This document shows positions 10,295 through 22,336 of a stretch of DNA of 64,000 nt, piece after piece (position 1 is the first letter of the stretch; each line of letters begins with the position of its first letter). Source of the stretch: Cornus controversa. Its lineage: Eukaryota > Streptophyta > Magnoliopsida > Cornales > Cornaceae. Both the position numbers and the translations under genes were made by a program. Under the pieces are notes generated by a model. That model ran no database searches and was not told the DNA's origin. It saw only the letters and a program-made list of their open reading frames with translations. The DNA is taken from the NCBI GenBank assembly GCA_026545225.1, contig CM048845.1:63389033-63453032 (forward strand). Reading direction: 5' to 3'.

Positions 10295-13200
10295 ATGGCA
10301 GAAGAGAGGAATAATAACCTTGTTCCTAATGCTGATGGAGAAAGAGTTAGATTGCTTAGGGACTACTATGTTCCTGAGACATATACCTCGCCAGCAGGTT
10401 TTCAACTGCCCAATGTCACAGCACAGAATTATGAGATCAAGTCCAACATTATTCAGATGCTACCATCTTATTTTGGGCTGACTCAAGAAGACCCTTACAA
10501 GCATCTGGATGACTTCATTGAAGTGTGCTCAACTACAAAAATTCACAACTTCTCTGAAGATGCTTTCAGAATGAGACTTTTTCCATTCTCTCTGAAAGAC
10601 AAAGCAAAGTATTGGTTCAACTCTCTACCGGCTGGTTCTATCACGACTTGGACGCAGATGCAACATGAGTTTCTCAAGAAGTATTTTCCGATAGGGAAGA
10701 CCAATCAGTTCAGACGTGCTATCACTGGTTTCTCCCAACATGAGGGGGAACAATTTTATGAGACATGGGAAAGATTCAAGGACCTTCTTAGGAAGTGTCC
10801 CCATCATCAAGTTCCTAAGTGGCAACTAGTGCAGAGTTTTCATGAAGGGCTCACAGAAGCCAACAGACAGATGGTTGATGCGTCATGTGGAGGTACTTTT
10901 ATGTTGAAGAGTGAAGAAGAGGCATGGACCTTATTTGAAAATCTTAGTGACAACTCTCTACAACATGTGTCCTCTACTCGTTCTAGCAGACCTGCCACTA
11001 CCAGGAAGGCTGATGGAATTTTTGAGGTTGGTGCTTCAGAAGCTATGCCAACTGATATTGATTTAATTGCACAGAAGGTAGCAGCAATTATGGCTGCCAA
11101 TCAAACTCCTTCTGCTTCAAATTCTTCATTGCTAGGCCCTTGTGAATTTTGCTCTAGTCCTATGCATAATGTGAGCAATTGTCCTTCAATGGGGCAATTT
11201 TCTGATATTCAACATGAGCAAGTTCAAGCCACTTTCACTGGACCAATGAATCCTCCACGAGGTAATACTTACAATCCCACATGGAGGAATCATCCTGGTT
11301 TTTCTTACAGTAACCAAGGGGCAGCAATGCAACCATCATATCAACCTAGGACTTTTGTGCCTCAACAGCAATATCAAACACAAAGTCTTATGGCCCAAAG
11401 AATTTCTGCTATTGAAGACAAGCTGACTCTTACCTTGTCTAAATTTGATAAGCTTGATTCTCTTATAGAGACAGTGCAAGCTACTGCAGCAACAGTACAA
11501 TCTACAGTTCAGCTAGTGCACTCGCATTCTCAATCCATTGCCAAACTGGAATCTCAGTTTGGACAGCTTGCTACTTCATTAAGTAGAAGAGAAGAAGGGA
11601 AGCTCCCTAGTCAACCAATTGCTAATCCAAGAGGGATGCAAGCTTCCACAAGCAACCCACACCATGAGCAAGTTCAAGCCATTACCACTTTGAGAAGTGG
11701 GAAAATAATTGACAATAAGGTGGGTGAAAAGAAAGAAGAAGAAAAAGTGATCACAAGTCCAAGTGCTGAAATTCCTTATGAGCCCAAGGCTCCTTTCCCA
11801 CAACGTTTTCTTGAAGCATCCAAATTGGGGAAGCAAGGGGACAAGCTGCATGACATGATGGAGGTGTTTCGCCAAGTGAAGATTAATTTGCCACTCCTTG
11901 ATGCCATCAAGCAAATTCCTCCTTATGCAAAATTTTTGAAGGACTTGTGCACTCAGAAAAGGCGTTCTAAAAGCCATGTGCCAAAGAAAGTAATGCTGCC
12001 ACAACAAGTGAGTTCAATAATTCAGCAATGTACTCCTCCCAAGTACAAAGATCCTGGTGCTCCAACTATCTCATGCATTATTGGGGAGCACCATGTGGAT
12101 AAAGCTCTTCTTGATTTGGGTACAAGTGTGAATTTGCTACCTTATTCAGTTTACTTACAATTGGGCTTGGGAGAATTGAAGCCTACCTCGGTGGTATTAC
12201 AATTTGCAGACAGATCAACAAAGCAACCCCGAGGAATCATAGAAGATGTGCTCATTAAAGTGGACAAGTTCTACTTTCCTGTTGATTTCATTGTACTTGA
12301 CACTGAGCCGGTTCACAATCCGAAGAGGCACATTCCTATGATCCTTGGTCGACCTTTCTTAGCTACTGCTGATGCTTGCATAAATTGTAGGTCAGGGATC
12401 ATGGATATTTCCTTCGGCAACATGAAGGTTAAGCTTAATATTTTCAATGCTGTTGAGAATCCTCCAGATCAGACTGATGTTTTCTTCATGGACTCTGAAG
12501 AGGTGATTGAATCTGTAGATGAAGTAAGGGTGCAAGAAAAACAGAAGGAGAAGAAGGTGTTTGAAGATCAAATTTCTACTATGGTGGTAACTTCTGTATG
12601 CACTACACTTTCCAAAACACTTCAGAGGGAGCAATTGTTTGGAGTGTCCGACAACTCCACACCATGGTATGCAGATATTGTGAACTATTTAGCCACGGGA
12701 AAAGTGCCAAGAGACTGGACCAAGCGAGAACGTGATCGATTCTTCTCTAAAGTTCATCATTACTTTTGGGAGGATCCAGAGTTATTTAAATATTGTCCAG
12801 ATCAGATTATTCGGCGATGTGTCCCAGACCATGAGTTTCAAGATATTCTCAAGTTCTGCCATTCATTGGCATGTGGAGGCCACTTCAGTGCAAGGAAGAC
12901 AGCGGCAAAGGTACTTCAATGTGGATTCTTTTGGCCTTCTCTGTTTCACGATGCATATGTTTTCTGTAAGACTTGTGATCGTTGTCAAAGATTGGGTTCA
13001 ATGTCGAGGCGTGATATGATGCCAATGAGCCTCATTCTGGTGGTGGAGATTTTTGATGTTTGGGGAATTGATTTTATGGGACCCTTTCCACCTTCTTTTG
13101 GCTACGAATATATTCTGGTTGGAGTGGATTATGTCTCCAAGTGGGTGGAGGCCATTGCAACTCGAACCAATGATCACAAGGTGGTAATCAAATTCATGCA

Positions 13201-13963
13201 TGAGAATATTCTTAGTCGATTTGGAATTCCTCGAGCCTTGATCAGTGATGGTGGTACTCACTTTTGCAATAAATTCTTGAGAGGTTTGCTTGCTAAATAT
13301 TCAGTGACACATAAGGTGGCAACGCCTTATCATCCTCAAACAAGTGGGCAAGTAGAGCTGTCCAATCGAGAAATTAAGCATGTTCTCGAGAAGACAGTGA
13401 GACCAGATAGAAGAGATTGGTCATTGCGACTGAGCGAAGCACTATGGGCGTATCGGACTGCTTACAAGACCCCTATCGGTATGTCACCATATCGGTTAGT
13501 GTATGGGAAAGCATGTCATCTTCCAGTAGAGATTGAGCACAAGGCACTTTGGGCAATTCGAAAATTCAATTTCGATGCAAAAAGAGCTGGGGAAGAGAGG
13601 AAGTTGCAATTGAATGAATTAGAAGAGTTTAGACGTGATGCTTATGAAAGTTCACGAATTTACAAGGAGAGGACGAAAGCATTTCATGATCGACACATCT
13701 CACGAAAGTCCTTCTCTCCAGGTGATAAAGTGTGGCTCTTCAATTCCAAGCTTCGGTTGTTCCCCGGAAAATTGCGTTCAAGGTGGGATGGACCATTCCA
13801 AGTGATTTCAGTTTTTCCTCATGGTGCCGTGGAAATTCGAAGCTTTAGAGATAATACTTTGATGAAAGTTAATGGCCAAAGGTTGAAACATTGTGTGGAA
13901 GGATGTGTGCCAAGAAGAGACGTGGAGTCCGTCGACTTGACGGATCCCGTCTATCCGACTTAA
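10295..13963 (+). CDS. Athila gag-protease-integrase polyprotein lacking RT and RNase H
   Basis: Uninterrupted ORF of about 1,222 codons from ATG 10295 (a GTG at 10268 is also in frame). Gag capsid domain lies at about residues 80-190 ([20 protein letters not shown]), followed by a canonical CX2CX4HX4C zinc knuckle starting at residue 283 ([14 protein letters not shown]). The retropepsin-type protease has DLGTS at about residue 607 and [12 protein letters not shown]. The sequence then passes directly into integrase: an HHCC-type finger ([17 protein letters not shown]) and a complete DD35E triad at D926 (GIDFMG), D985 (ISDGG) and E1021 (GQVELSN), then a C-terminal domain. In Athila, RT and RNase H normally lie between protease and integrase; here they are missing with the frame kept. 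Such a protein could assemble and integrate but not copy itself. Whether it is expressed is unknown. Confidence 0.9.
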   Translation: MAEERNNNLVPNADGERVRLLRDYYVPETYTSPAGFQLPNVTAQNYEIKSNIIQMLPSYFGLTQEDPYKHLDDFIEVCSTTKIHNFSEDAFRMRLFPFSLKDKAKYWFNSLPAGSITTWTQMQHEFLKKYFPIGKTNQFRRAITGFSQHEGEQFYETWERFKDLLRKCPHHQVPKWQLVQSFHEGLTEANRQMVDASCGGTFMLKSEEEAWTLFENLSDNSLQHVSSTRSSRPATTRKADGIFEVGASEAMPTDIDLIAQKVAAIMAANQTPSASNSSLLGPCEFCSSPMHNVSNCPSMGQFSDIQHEQVQATFTGPMNPPRGNTYNPTWRNHPGFSYSNQGAAMQPSYQPRTFVPQQQYQTQSLMAQRISAIEDKLTLTLSKFDKLDSLIETVQATAATVQSTVQLVHSHSQSIAKLESQFGQLATSLSRREEGKLPSQPIANPRGMQASTSNPHHEQVQAITTLRSGKIIDNKVGEKKEEEKVITSPSAEIPYEPKAPFPQRFLEASKLGKQGDKLHDMMEVFRQVKINLPLLDAIKQIPPYAKFLKDLCTQKRRSKSHVPKKVMLPQQVSSIIQQCTPPKYKDPGAPTISCIIGEHHVDKALLDLGTSVNLLPYSVYLQLGLGELKPTSVVLQFADRSTKQPRGIIEDVLIKVDKFYFPVDFIVLDTEPVHNPKRHIPMILGRPFLATADACINCRSGIMDISFGNMKVKLNIFNAVENPPDQTDVFFMDSEEVIESVDEVRVQEKQKEKKVFEDQISTMVVTSVCTTLSKTLQREQLFGVSDNSTPWYADIVNYLATGKVPRDWTKRERDRFFSKVHHYFWEDPELFKYCPDQIIRRCVPDHEFQDILKFCHSLACGGHFSARKTAAKVLQCGFFWPSLFHDAYVFCKTCDRCQRLGSMSRRDMMPMSLILVVEIFDVWGIDFMGPFPPSFGYEYILVGVDYVSKWVEAIATRTNDHKVVIKFMHENILSRFGIPRALISDGGTHFCNKFLRGLLAKYSVTHKVATPYHPQTSGQVELSNREIKHVLEKTVRPDRRDWSLRLSEALWAYRTAYKTPIGMSPYRLVYGKACHLPVEIEHKALWAIRKFNFDAKRAGEERKLQLNELEEFRRDAYESSRIYKERTKAFHDRHISRKSFSPGDKVWLFNSKLRLFPGKLRSRWDGPFQVISVFPHGAVEIRSFRDNTLMKVNGQRLKHCVEGCVPRRDVESVDLTDPVYPT

Positions 13964-14876
13964 TCCCTTCGGAGAGTCAATCGTCTCCTCCGGACGTTAA
14001 ATAGTAGGTTTTGTATGTATTTCTATACTTTATTTCCTTTAGTTTTCTTTAATTTTAATTTGTGGTTTTAGTTTTCTTAAGTTTTTCTTCAATTCTAGTT
14101 GCGTTTTAATGTTTTTTCTTTGAGTTTTTGATGTATAAGTTGCTTCCGGGGGATGCCAAGAGGTGTACCGAGGTATTTGGACTCAAGACGGGTGAAAAAT
14201 CGTGCTCTCGGTCGACCTTGGGCGATGGAGACTCAAAATTATCAAGGTTCGGTCGAACTTGGGCGATGGAGGGTCAAACAGGCCTTCAGAAGGGGGATCG
14301 ATCGCCCCAGAGAAGGGGGATCGATCGCCCCAGAGAAGGGGGATCGATCGCCCCATGAAATTTCTTGAAGATCAGCCCCACCAGGTGGGCGATCGATCGC
14401 CCATCCTTGGGGGGATCGATCGCCCAAGCCCAAAACATGGGCTGGCCGAGAGTTCTCCTTATATATAGACACCCAATCCTCCTATGTTGCTACTACTTGC
14501 ATCCTAAGCCTCTTTGAACTCCAATTCAAGTCCTATATCATCCGGAAAAATAATTTCTTCAATTAGTGATTATTATACAAGGATTCAACATTGATCAACA
14601 TCAACTTCAACATCAAAGTGGATCAAAAATCACTAGTTCTCAAAGGAAGCTCACACTTTTTCAAGTTCAACATCGAAGTAAGTGAAGTTTTTCCTTGAAG
14701 AAATTGTTCAAATCTTTTTGAGGGCTTTTGAAGACCAAGTTTGGGGGATCAATTTGGTGCAATTACTTGTTCGATTTGGGTGGAAAAATTGCCGGAAAAA
14801 GGAGGTTGAAGGTTACAAAAGAATTGTGCACACCAAGTGTTCGATTTAATTCCTCAATTACACTTTTTCTACTTCT
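13964..14876 (+). other. Athila spacer between pol and the env-like ORF
   Basis: Non-coding in the element family; homologous to 41828-42715 and to 47073-47518 plus 52977-53242. It holds a twice-used GGTCGACCTTGGGCGATGGA-like unit (about 14207-14270), then the GATCGATC palindrome cluster, then an A-rich leader with several TCAACATC phrases before the env-like ATG. ORFs across the palindromes occur on both strands and are by-products of the symmetry. Confidence 0.75.
14287..14427. repeat. Cluster of five GATCGATC palindromes
   Basis: GATCGATC cores flanked by G and C runs lie at 14296, 14319, 14342, 14391 and 14414. The fourth is a perfect 16-base palindrome, GGGCGATCGATCGCCC (14388-14403). 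The first three form a tandem array with a 23-base period. The cluster recurs at the same place in two other Athila copies (42155-42268, 47228-47335). Confidence 0.9.
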
Positions 14877-15410
14877 ATGGCACCAAAGAGAGCAAGTCAC
14901 CAAGATGCTTCAAGTTCACGTAATCCTCGCCAAGCGAGGCATGATCCGACCACAGGTTCTTCACGATCTCGCCGAGACGGTATTCAAGAGAGATGGCATC
15001 CAAGGGCGTTGAATTATGAAACAACGTTTGACATAGCCGAGCTTTATGGTATGTTTCCCGAGACACGGTGGGGGATTTCCGACATCCGTCGTTGTCGGTC
15101 GGCATCCATTTTTGTTCCACTCTCATCTACCATTTACCCGAGGCTTGTCAAGGTATTTTATCAAAACTTGATGCCGAAACCTGATGAGCGGGATGTGCTT
15201 ACTTCTTCCGTAGATGGAACAATAGTTCGGGTGGACATGTCATCCATTGCCATTGCCATGGGTTGTCCTCATGAATGCCCAGCTGATTTATCTCATATCT
15301 ACACTCCTTTACCCGACGAGTTGTCGGTGGGCAATGTGGTTGCACGATTGTGTGCCAACCAATTTTCTGGGCCGAAAAGGAATGCAGCTTCAAAGTCTTC
15401 AATGCCAAAT
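14877..15410 (+). pseudogene. Athila env-like ORF ('putative plant transposon protein' type), 3' truncated
   Basis: ATG at 14877 opens 178 codons. A basic Ser/Arg-rich N-terminus (MAPKRASHQDASSS) precedes a globular domain with WGISDIRR, LVKVFYQNLMPKP, SSVDGTIVRVDM and IAIAMGCP, the pattern of the plant transposon protein domain carried by Athila after pol. Copies at 42716-43936 and 53243-55037 extend to about 406 codons, so more than half is missing here. The frame runs into a 68-bp minisatellite at 15411 and ends by chance at 15485. Function is unknown; 'env-like' refers only to its position after pol. Confidence 0.8.
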
Positions 15411-15690
15411 CGCCTAATACCTAATAAGGTATCTATACATTATATTTGGCATGTCAGGATTGCCAGGCGTGTCGAGATCGCCTAATACCTAATAAGGTAT
15501 CTATACATTATATTTGGCATGTCAGGATTGCCAGGCGTGTCGGGATCGCCTAATACCTAATAAGGTATCTATATATTATATTTGGCATGTCAGGATTGTG
15601 TGGGGTGTCGGAATCGCCTAATACCTAATAAGGTATATTTATATTTTATTTGAGATATGTCAAAATTGTCTAATATCTAATAAGAAAGTT
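15411..15690. repeat. 68-bp minisatellite, about four copies
   Basis: The unit starts CGCCTAATACCTAATAAGG. Starts at 15411, 15479, 15547 and 15615 give an exact 68-base period, and a degenerate fifth unit lies near 15680. Single diverged unit-like phrases (GCATGCAAGGATTGC) occur at 8430-8522, immediately left of the Athila element, so the array probably belongs to the host LTR that Athila interrupted. Confidence 0.9.
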
Positions 15691-16490
15691 TCTCGTTATA
15701 TATTCGAGCATATTAGGATTGCTTCTTGTGTAAACTTAAAACTAGTCTGCACTTGCATTGAGATAACTGATGGGTTAGTGTAGTGTGTGGGACGACTCTA
15801 TTGTTGGGTCACAAGGTTAATTAGGGATATATTTATGAGCTGGTGGGTTATACTTAATTGTATATAAACATAAATTTGGTGTTTTCGGAAATGATTATTG
15901 GTGGAGGCAGGATATGTTTGCTTAATACCTTGTAAGATATTTGTAAAATATGGAGGAATGCATCATAGGATTGCCTAGGATCTAATTAGAAAACTTAGTG
16001 TGTTCAGGCATGTTAGGATTGCCTATGGTTTGAACTTAAAAATTTGTTCTACCTTTATTGTGATAATGGATGGGTTAGTTCAGAACATAGTTCTAATTAT
16101 TTCTGAGATAGGAGATTAGATGATTAAACGGTATAATTATATCTATATGTCTTTACTGTCCTCATATAGAGGGTATGTTTACCAGTTCTCTGATTGGGTT
16201 GTAGTAGAGAGAACTTACTCGTGAGTTTAACCCACTTTGTTGATATTTCAGGTTCCAGACAGTTTTCACCTCGAGGTTAGAGTATGGAGTTTGTAGATCG
16301 TGGCGATCACCTATTCCTTACCAGACTTTAGTGTAGGGACTTAGATTTTTTCATAAAGTATTTACTTTTATGATTTTTGGTTAAGGAGTCCTTGGGTTAC
16401 AGGACTTTCAAGTTGTATAGTTTAGACTAGTACAATGTTATTTAACATTATTATTTATTTTAGTTAGACTTTCCTTTCAGCATTTATAAA
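15691..16490 (+). mobile_element. Probable 3' part of a chromovirus-type LTR
   Basis: Non-coding sequence continuing from the minisatellite, with diverged repeats of 'TTAGGATTGCCT' near 15710 and 16012. It lies where the right-hand part of the LTR split at 8522 would be expected. No terminal TG/CA end or target duplication could be fixed, so the class is inferred from context. Confidence 0.4.
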
Positions 16491-16796
16491 TCTTTTTTTT
16501 TTTTTTGTTCTTGTATTCTATGTTTGTTTGCAATCAGTTGTAGATATCCCTTATGTTTTATGTGTGAGACTAACTACTTCATGCGTGAAATTTGTAAGAG
16601 ATATTTCAAGATTTATCCAGTATATTTACACCGGATGTATTATAAATCTTCTCTCGAACAAGGGAATACTCCTCAAATATAAATAGGGCTCAAAAGCCTA
16701 GAAGGCACGAAAAAACCAGCCCAGGGCAAGCTAAGCCCACAAAACAAACACAAACATAGAAACCGTTCTAAACCCAGACCATACAACAACTGCAAC

Positions 16797-16828
<32 letters not shown>

Positions 16829-17095
16829 CTATATATCTATATATATATATGGGAAATTGACTTAGTTGTTGCATTACTCAGAAACAAACAATTGGGAACA
16901 TTAAGGCAGGCTACTGACTTTTTGTCCAGAGATTGATCATGTTAGTGTAAATGCACGTGGAGTCAAAAGTCCACCTAAGAAGGAAACTTGAAAGAGGAGG
17001 AGAGAGCTGCAGAGTGAGAGAGACGTACTTTAGTCATGTGACAGAATAACTCATATTGTGATGGGCTGCACCTTATTATAACTTTTTCAAAACAA

Positions 17096-17126
<31 letters not shown>

Positions 17127-17715
17127 AAGATATACGGACATATATATATATATAGAGAGAGAGAGAAAGATTGCACTCAAGATACCGTGGCTAAAGAGGG
17201 AGAGATTGCACTCTAATTAAATAAAAATCAGTATCCTCTCTTGTTTAGTTTTATTCATGTGCTAAGTGGAACATCTTTATATCATGAACCCAATAATTTT
17301 AAATCATTAATGCAACAACTTTAGATCAATAATACAACAATTATGCAAATATGTTAAAATTTTGATTTAAGAAGTGTTACATATTTGTAATGTAGTTGTG
17401 CTGCATTACGATATAAAATTGTTGCATTTGGAGTAGTATAGGATGAGTGCACATAATCCCATTTGCATGAAGAGTCCGAATCCTCTTTTATAATGATTTT
17501 TTGTCGTAGTGGTATTGTAATTTTTTCACACATTACATCTATTTTTCAATACAATTATATCTGATTTTTAACACATTTGTTCGTGACAGTAAATTTTTTA
17601 CAAATTAATTTTTTTTAATACATTAAATTTGACTAAAATAAGTAATTTTAATGTGTGAAAAACCCGTTTAATTGTCTTAAAAAAATCCTCGTGTATCTTC
17701 TTTCAAGGATGTGTT
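16491..17715. other. AT-rich spacer with TA microsatellites, no gene seen
   Basis: Contains (TA)n runs at about 16803-16855 and 17098-17155. Phrases with TTGTTGCATT and CAACA around 17300-17450 are loosely repeated near 30370-30490, suggesting a diverged dispersed repeat. Confidence 0.5.
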
Positions 17716-17890
17716 GCCTTACCTCAGTTCATCGTGGTAATGAGGTTGCCAATGCCATTACTAAACTTAATTTCAAGGATACATTTGGCATATGATATTG
17801 TTCTTGAAGATGTTCCTTTAGACAACCCTTGCATTTCATTATTTGCCTTTTTAGCTGTTGTATCTTCTTGCAGGAGAAGAAAAAAAAAAG
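17716..17890 (+). pseudogene. LINE 3'-end remnant (RNase H-like tail)
   Basis: The plus strand reads HRGNEVANAITKLNFKD, then after a stop and frame change VLEDVPLDNPC. This resembles the C-terminal part of the RNase H-like domain of plant LINEs (G-N-x-V/A-A-x-x-x-AKL followed by an EDVP phrase). An A-rich run at 17878-17890 could be the LINE poly-A tail. The solo LTR at 17901 follows at once. Only about 50 residues are recognisable. Confidence 0.5.
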
Positions 17891-18145
17891 ATACCATCCA
17901 TGTCACGTCCCGGTTTCCGACACCCGGTTAGGAGCGAGGGAAACGGGGGTGAATCCGTAATTTCACCTCAAGTTCCCACACCTTAATCTCATTTTAATTT
18001 ATTCTATTGCGGAAGCATTCTATATGTGCACCCTTCAGGTGACATAAGATCATCAATAGCCCTTGCAAAGGATTTTCACGAAAATCGGGCATGACCCATT
18101 CTAAATAATCAGCTCCTGGCATGTTACACCTGCTTTACAATTCAT

Positions 18146-18249
18146 ATGGACACTTCTGGGCACGTGTCCCCCCAGCATTTATATCTAAATAATCAAAATG
18201 GACACTTCTGGGCTCGTGTCCCCCCAGCATTTCTACTACATGCATAATA
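18146..18249. repeat. 52-bp direct repeat, two copies
   Basis: ATGGACACTTCTGGGC...GTGTCCCCCCAGCATTT occurs at 18146 and again at 18198, inside the 3.9-kb LTR. Confidence 0.85.
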
Positions 18250-19492
18250 TAATCAAAAGAATACATGTCTCAGTCCTTGAATGTCCGTATTACATACATA
18301 CATCATATGAATGAAATACATCTAAAGGAACTGAATCACCATAATCGCTCCATACATCTAATCCAAATGTCCTAGTTATACATTAAATTCTAAAGAATTT
18401 AACTACTACCTCTGCCACCGGTACCATGAGTCCTCTAACTAACTCCGTAATCAGCAATACCTGCAAAACCTGGGAGGGGGTGAGCTCAAAGGCCCAACAA
18501 GGTAAGTAGAACCATACTATCATCGCAGCAGCAGGTCGATCCTCACATATTCTCAAAAATATACATGCACTTAAATATATCACAATATTTAAAGTCATGC
18601 CCCTCCTAGCATACATGAACCAACAATGCACATGGCAGTTCTAGCATTTATGAACATTTAAATCAACTACACATGACTTATGAAAATCGTTTACAACATG
18701 TTCAAGAGCAATACACATCCAGCATTCATATGTAAAGAAAACATATATGAACAGAAGCATTTACATGAAGAATGTAAATCAAATACCACGTCACCTACTC
18801 AACGAGATCCATTGAATCATGTACAAATGCACGTGCTCATGCATTTTTACCCAAACATCCACATTTTTCAAATCATGCATGATGCTTCACATAAAGTGCA
18901 AATACATACGTATATAACTCACACCAAACTAATTCATAGGGGGCTTTCTCATCACTCCAATAGTAAGGGTCTCTTCGGCACCCAAACTCTGCTTGTGCTT
19001 TATCGGGTTACTAACCCGAAGGGAGCACCTCCTCTTGGCCAAGTTTTGGGTCTTTCACCCTAGGGGCCTTCCCCTTATCTTAATTTCACACTCCTGCCCC
19101 AAAATCATATATATAGTGCATATAATCACACCCATGCACTTATCCACACCATGAATGCATTTTTGTCAAATCAATGCATTTTCCTTTCACCTCAAGATTG
19201 TCACAATGTCATCACACTCATATCATGGAAACCATCATGCTTATGCATTTTTCAAAAAATTCATGCATAAATCTGTAAACACCACATCTTCACGTTTTCA
19301 CCAATAAACACACTTTTCATGGAAATCATTCATAATCACATTTGCACATACACAATATATATATAGATGTCACATCTTGCATATAATCACATGTATACGT
19401 ATATTAGCAAAATATAATCATGCTTTCATTCCAATCATGCATTTACTACGAGCAACCAACATGCATTCTTATAATCATATACAATCACGCAA

Positions 19493-19523
<31 letters not shown>

Positions 19524-21517
19524 ACATGTCGCCCATGTAGGTGGTAAAAACATACATAACATTTCACATATTTCATGCTTTTTCAATGCTCTTCTATGCT
19601 ATAATCAAGTTAGCATGCATTTCAACTACTGCACCACATATATAATCACGTATATACTTTCATATATTGAACTCATGTATAAGAATCATATATGCATACA
19701 AGGCAACAACTAGCTAAATGTACATACATAATTTAGCATACTTTACATGGCTCAATCCCTAAATATGCATATGACAATGCAATTCGGTATCTGCACTTAA
19801 CAATGTTCTTACCCTCCAAGCCCACACATATATATATATATCTACCCACATATATATATATATATATCCTCACCTCCCACGCATATACATATACATTCAT
19901 CTTTATATATATATATGCACATATATATATGCAAAGACCACATATGGTCAAATTAAGCACATATGTAAAATTAATCAGTATAATTAAAATATACATAGAG
20001 ATAGAGGCAAGAATCAACTTGCCTTAGGTCCCGCTCTTGCTAAGCCCGTGCTTGCCAAGCGGTCCAAAGTCAATCCCGGTCAAAGCCCACACGACAACAA
20101 TCCAATTCATGAGTCCAACTCAAGCTGTTTCTGGTCCATTTCTATCTACTTTCCGAACCAATACTAACCACAATCCGATATGAAACCAAATGGAAACCAA
20201 TCCAAAATTTAATTCCAACCCAACTCCAAGGTCCAAGCCCGCTATTAATGGGGGCCCAAATCACAAACCATTACTTTCAAGCCCAATATATAATGTAGAC
20301 CCATATAAATAGGCAGACCAAAAATAATTATCTAGCCTAAACGATGATTGTCCAAACACTAAGTTTATACAACCAATCCAATCTCATGAACAAGGCCCAA
20401 CTCAAGCTGCCAAAACCATCATCTGCCAAACAGCCCACATTTATCTTCTTCATTCTTCACAGCCGAAGCCAACCGTGAGTAGACCCATAATCGGTCATCC
20501 GCTGCCACCACCTTGGACCACCATGCATCAACCATGAGAAGCCCAACTAAAACCCAGCTAAAATCATGCCCAGCCACCAGCCGAACATCCAACAATACCC
20601 ATTTCAATCACAAATTGTCCGAACCCATTATCACGCCATTATCGCAGTTGCCACCAGGTTTTGGCCAGCCACTATCGGAGCTCCAAACAAATAACCCACA
20701 ACCGTCACCATGTTCGGCCAACCAAGTGAAGGCCCAACAAGAACCCGTGAACCGCTATGGCCTCCACCAACCTTCAATTTCCTTCACCAAGAAACAAGTA
20801 TGAAAGCACCATGGCAGCTACAATCAAGAACCAGACCCAATTCACATCAGCCGAAGTCTAACCAAGTCTCGCCGGCACCATCACTCCAACCACCGCCTCT
20901 ACACACGGCCACCACAAGCTGCCAAACAGCCTAAAACGGCTACTGCCTAGCCGTATCACCAACCTGTCAAGCCCAAGCTCCCATGGAATTAACTCCGGCC
21001 AGCTCCATTTCCAGTGTTAGCAACCTCGTCCCCATTGAAGACCCAACTGTGAGAACTCATTCGGAGATCCAACGCAAGAAAACCGGCGACCGAACCCAGC
21101 CGTCATCACCCGTCGGACAGCCGCCACCATGAAACCAAAGACCCACCGTCGGAGCACCATGGTCGCCACCACCAAGCTCCTCCCTCTCTCTCGGCGTCAC
21201 TCTCTCTCTCTACTCTCCCGATTTCTCTTTCTCTCTCTTACTTTCCCCTTTCTTCTTTCTCTTCTTTTCCTTTTCTTTTTCTTCTTTTCTTTCTCTTTTT
21301 TTTCTACTCGGCTGATTCTCCTCATCCTCTTATCTTCTACCCTTTCTTTACACACCACACATTATTTATGTATATAATATATGTATATACCACCATACAT
21401 GCATATATACATACTTAAACACATGACAACACATATTTATACATGTGCACCATCATTCCCTTATAATTGCATACAAGCCCACCATATATTTATAATTAAA
21501 TATAAATATAGGTACTA

Positions 21518-21536
21518 TATATATATATATATATGG

Positions 21537-21568
<32 letters not shown>

Positions 21569-21722
21569 CTTCCACTTATACGTACAAACCCACCATATAT
21601 ATATATATATATATATATATGCACTTCCTCCACTTATATATATATAATCCTATATATATAAATGTCCACATCCAAACTATATATATATATAATTCCACAT
21701 ATATATATATATATATATCCAC
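21518..21722. repeat. TA/AT microsatellite block
   Basis: Several long TA runs separated by short C-rich spacers (ACACACCTTCCACTTATA-like). It lies close to the minus-strand start of the 3.9-kb LTR. Confidence 0.9.
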
Positions 21723-21815
21723 ATCTTTTCAAATTTAATTTATTCGAAAAAAAAAATAAGTCCGGTCAAAATTCGCCCGGAACCGGTCAAAATAAATTTC
21801 GGTCCTTACAATCCA

Positions 21816-22139
21816 AGTATTAGACAAGTTACATCATAACACCAATGACTTCAAGTTAGTGGTGTTCTCATTTGTAGAACCATGTTTAATTTGAAGTGTG
21901 GGATCTGAGATCAAATCTATATTTATTTCTCTATATTTTGAATTGAAATAGAGTTAGACTAGAATTTATCAATTAGTTAGGTTGGACTGGGCTATAATTA
22001 TTTAAAAAAAAAAAAACCTGACCAAAATTAAAGTTGAATTAAAAATTCTTAAACAAAATTCAACCCAAGTAAAAAAAACAACTTTGAAATTTAATGCAGA
22101 AAGATTATGTATTTCTAAAAGAATGATGCTATTCAAGCT
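21816..22139. other. No gene seen; spacer
   Basis: AT-rich sequence between the target duplication of the solo LTR and the downstream end of the copia element, with an A-run at 22004-22015. Confidence 0.5.
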
Positions 22140-22336
22140 TCAAAATTGTGAGAATTGTAAAGAGAGAGGAGAAGAGATAAAAAGAAAAAGGGGCTAGGAT
22201 TTCTATTATGATCTCAATCCAAAGTTACAAACATGAAAACCTAATAAAGAGAATATATATAGGCTTACAAACAAAATAAAGTAACAGACTATTCTACCCT
22301 TATTAAATATAATAACTCTAATATCCCCTTTCAAAC
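22140..22336 (-). mobile_element. Copia 3' non-coding region and probable LTR part
   Basis: On the minus strand, the end of the copia RNase H is followed by a purine-rich tract (TTTGAAAGGGGATA) and an LTR-like segment with TATATATA and poly-T features. No matching 5' LTR exists at the other end, so the LTR boundaries cannot be fixed. Confidence 0.45.

Larger units (their letters stand above)
17901..21810 (-). mobile_element. Solo LTR, 3.9 kb, chromovirus (Tekay/Del) type
   Basis: On the plus strand it begins TGTCACGTCCCGG and ends CGGTCCTTACA. On the minus strand it therefore runs TGTAAGGACCG...CCGGGACGTGACA, a typical start and end of Tekay/Del-type LTRs. The five bases ATCCA flank it on both sides (17896-17900 and 21811-21815), a perfect target duplication. 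No primer site, gag or pol lies inside and no second LTR exists, so it is a solo LTR left by LTR-LTR recombination. All small ORFs inside (for example 18680-19063, 20513-20803, 21129-21377) are treated as non-coding LTR sequence. Confidence 0.85.

Noticed and set aside
14128..14472. Overlapping ORFs on both strands with repeated DRSP/IDRP peptides
   Set aside because: They arise because the GATCGATC palindromes read alike on both strands; no start context, and homologous regions in other copies do not keep the frames.
15411..15690. CRISPR-like regular array
   Set aside because: The 68-base units are contiguous without spacers and the genome is a plant; it is an ordinary minisatellite.
18680..19063. 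127-codon ORF and neighbours in the 3.9-kb LTR
   Set aside because: His/Tyr/Thr-rich translation of AT-rich LTR sequence with no family resemblance.
19733..20027. Tyr/Ile-rich ORFs
   Set aside because: Translations of (TA)n microsatellites.
20419..20934. Overlapping ORFs in C-rich sequence (Pro/Ser/Gln-rich)
   Set aside because: Composition effect within the solo LTR; frames overlap on both strands.
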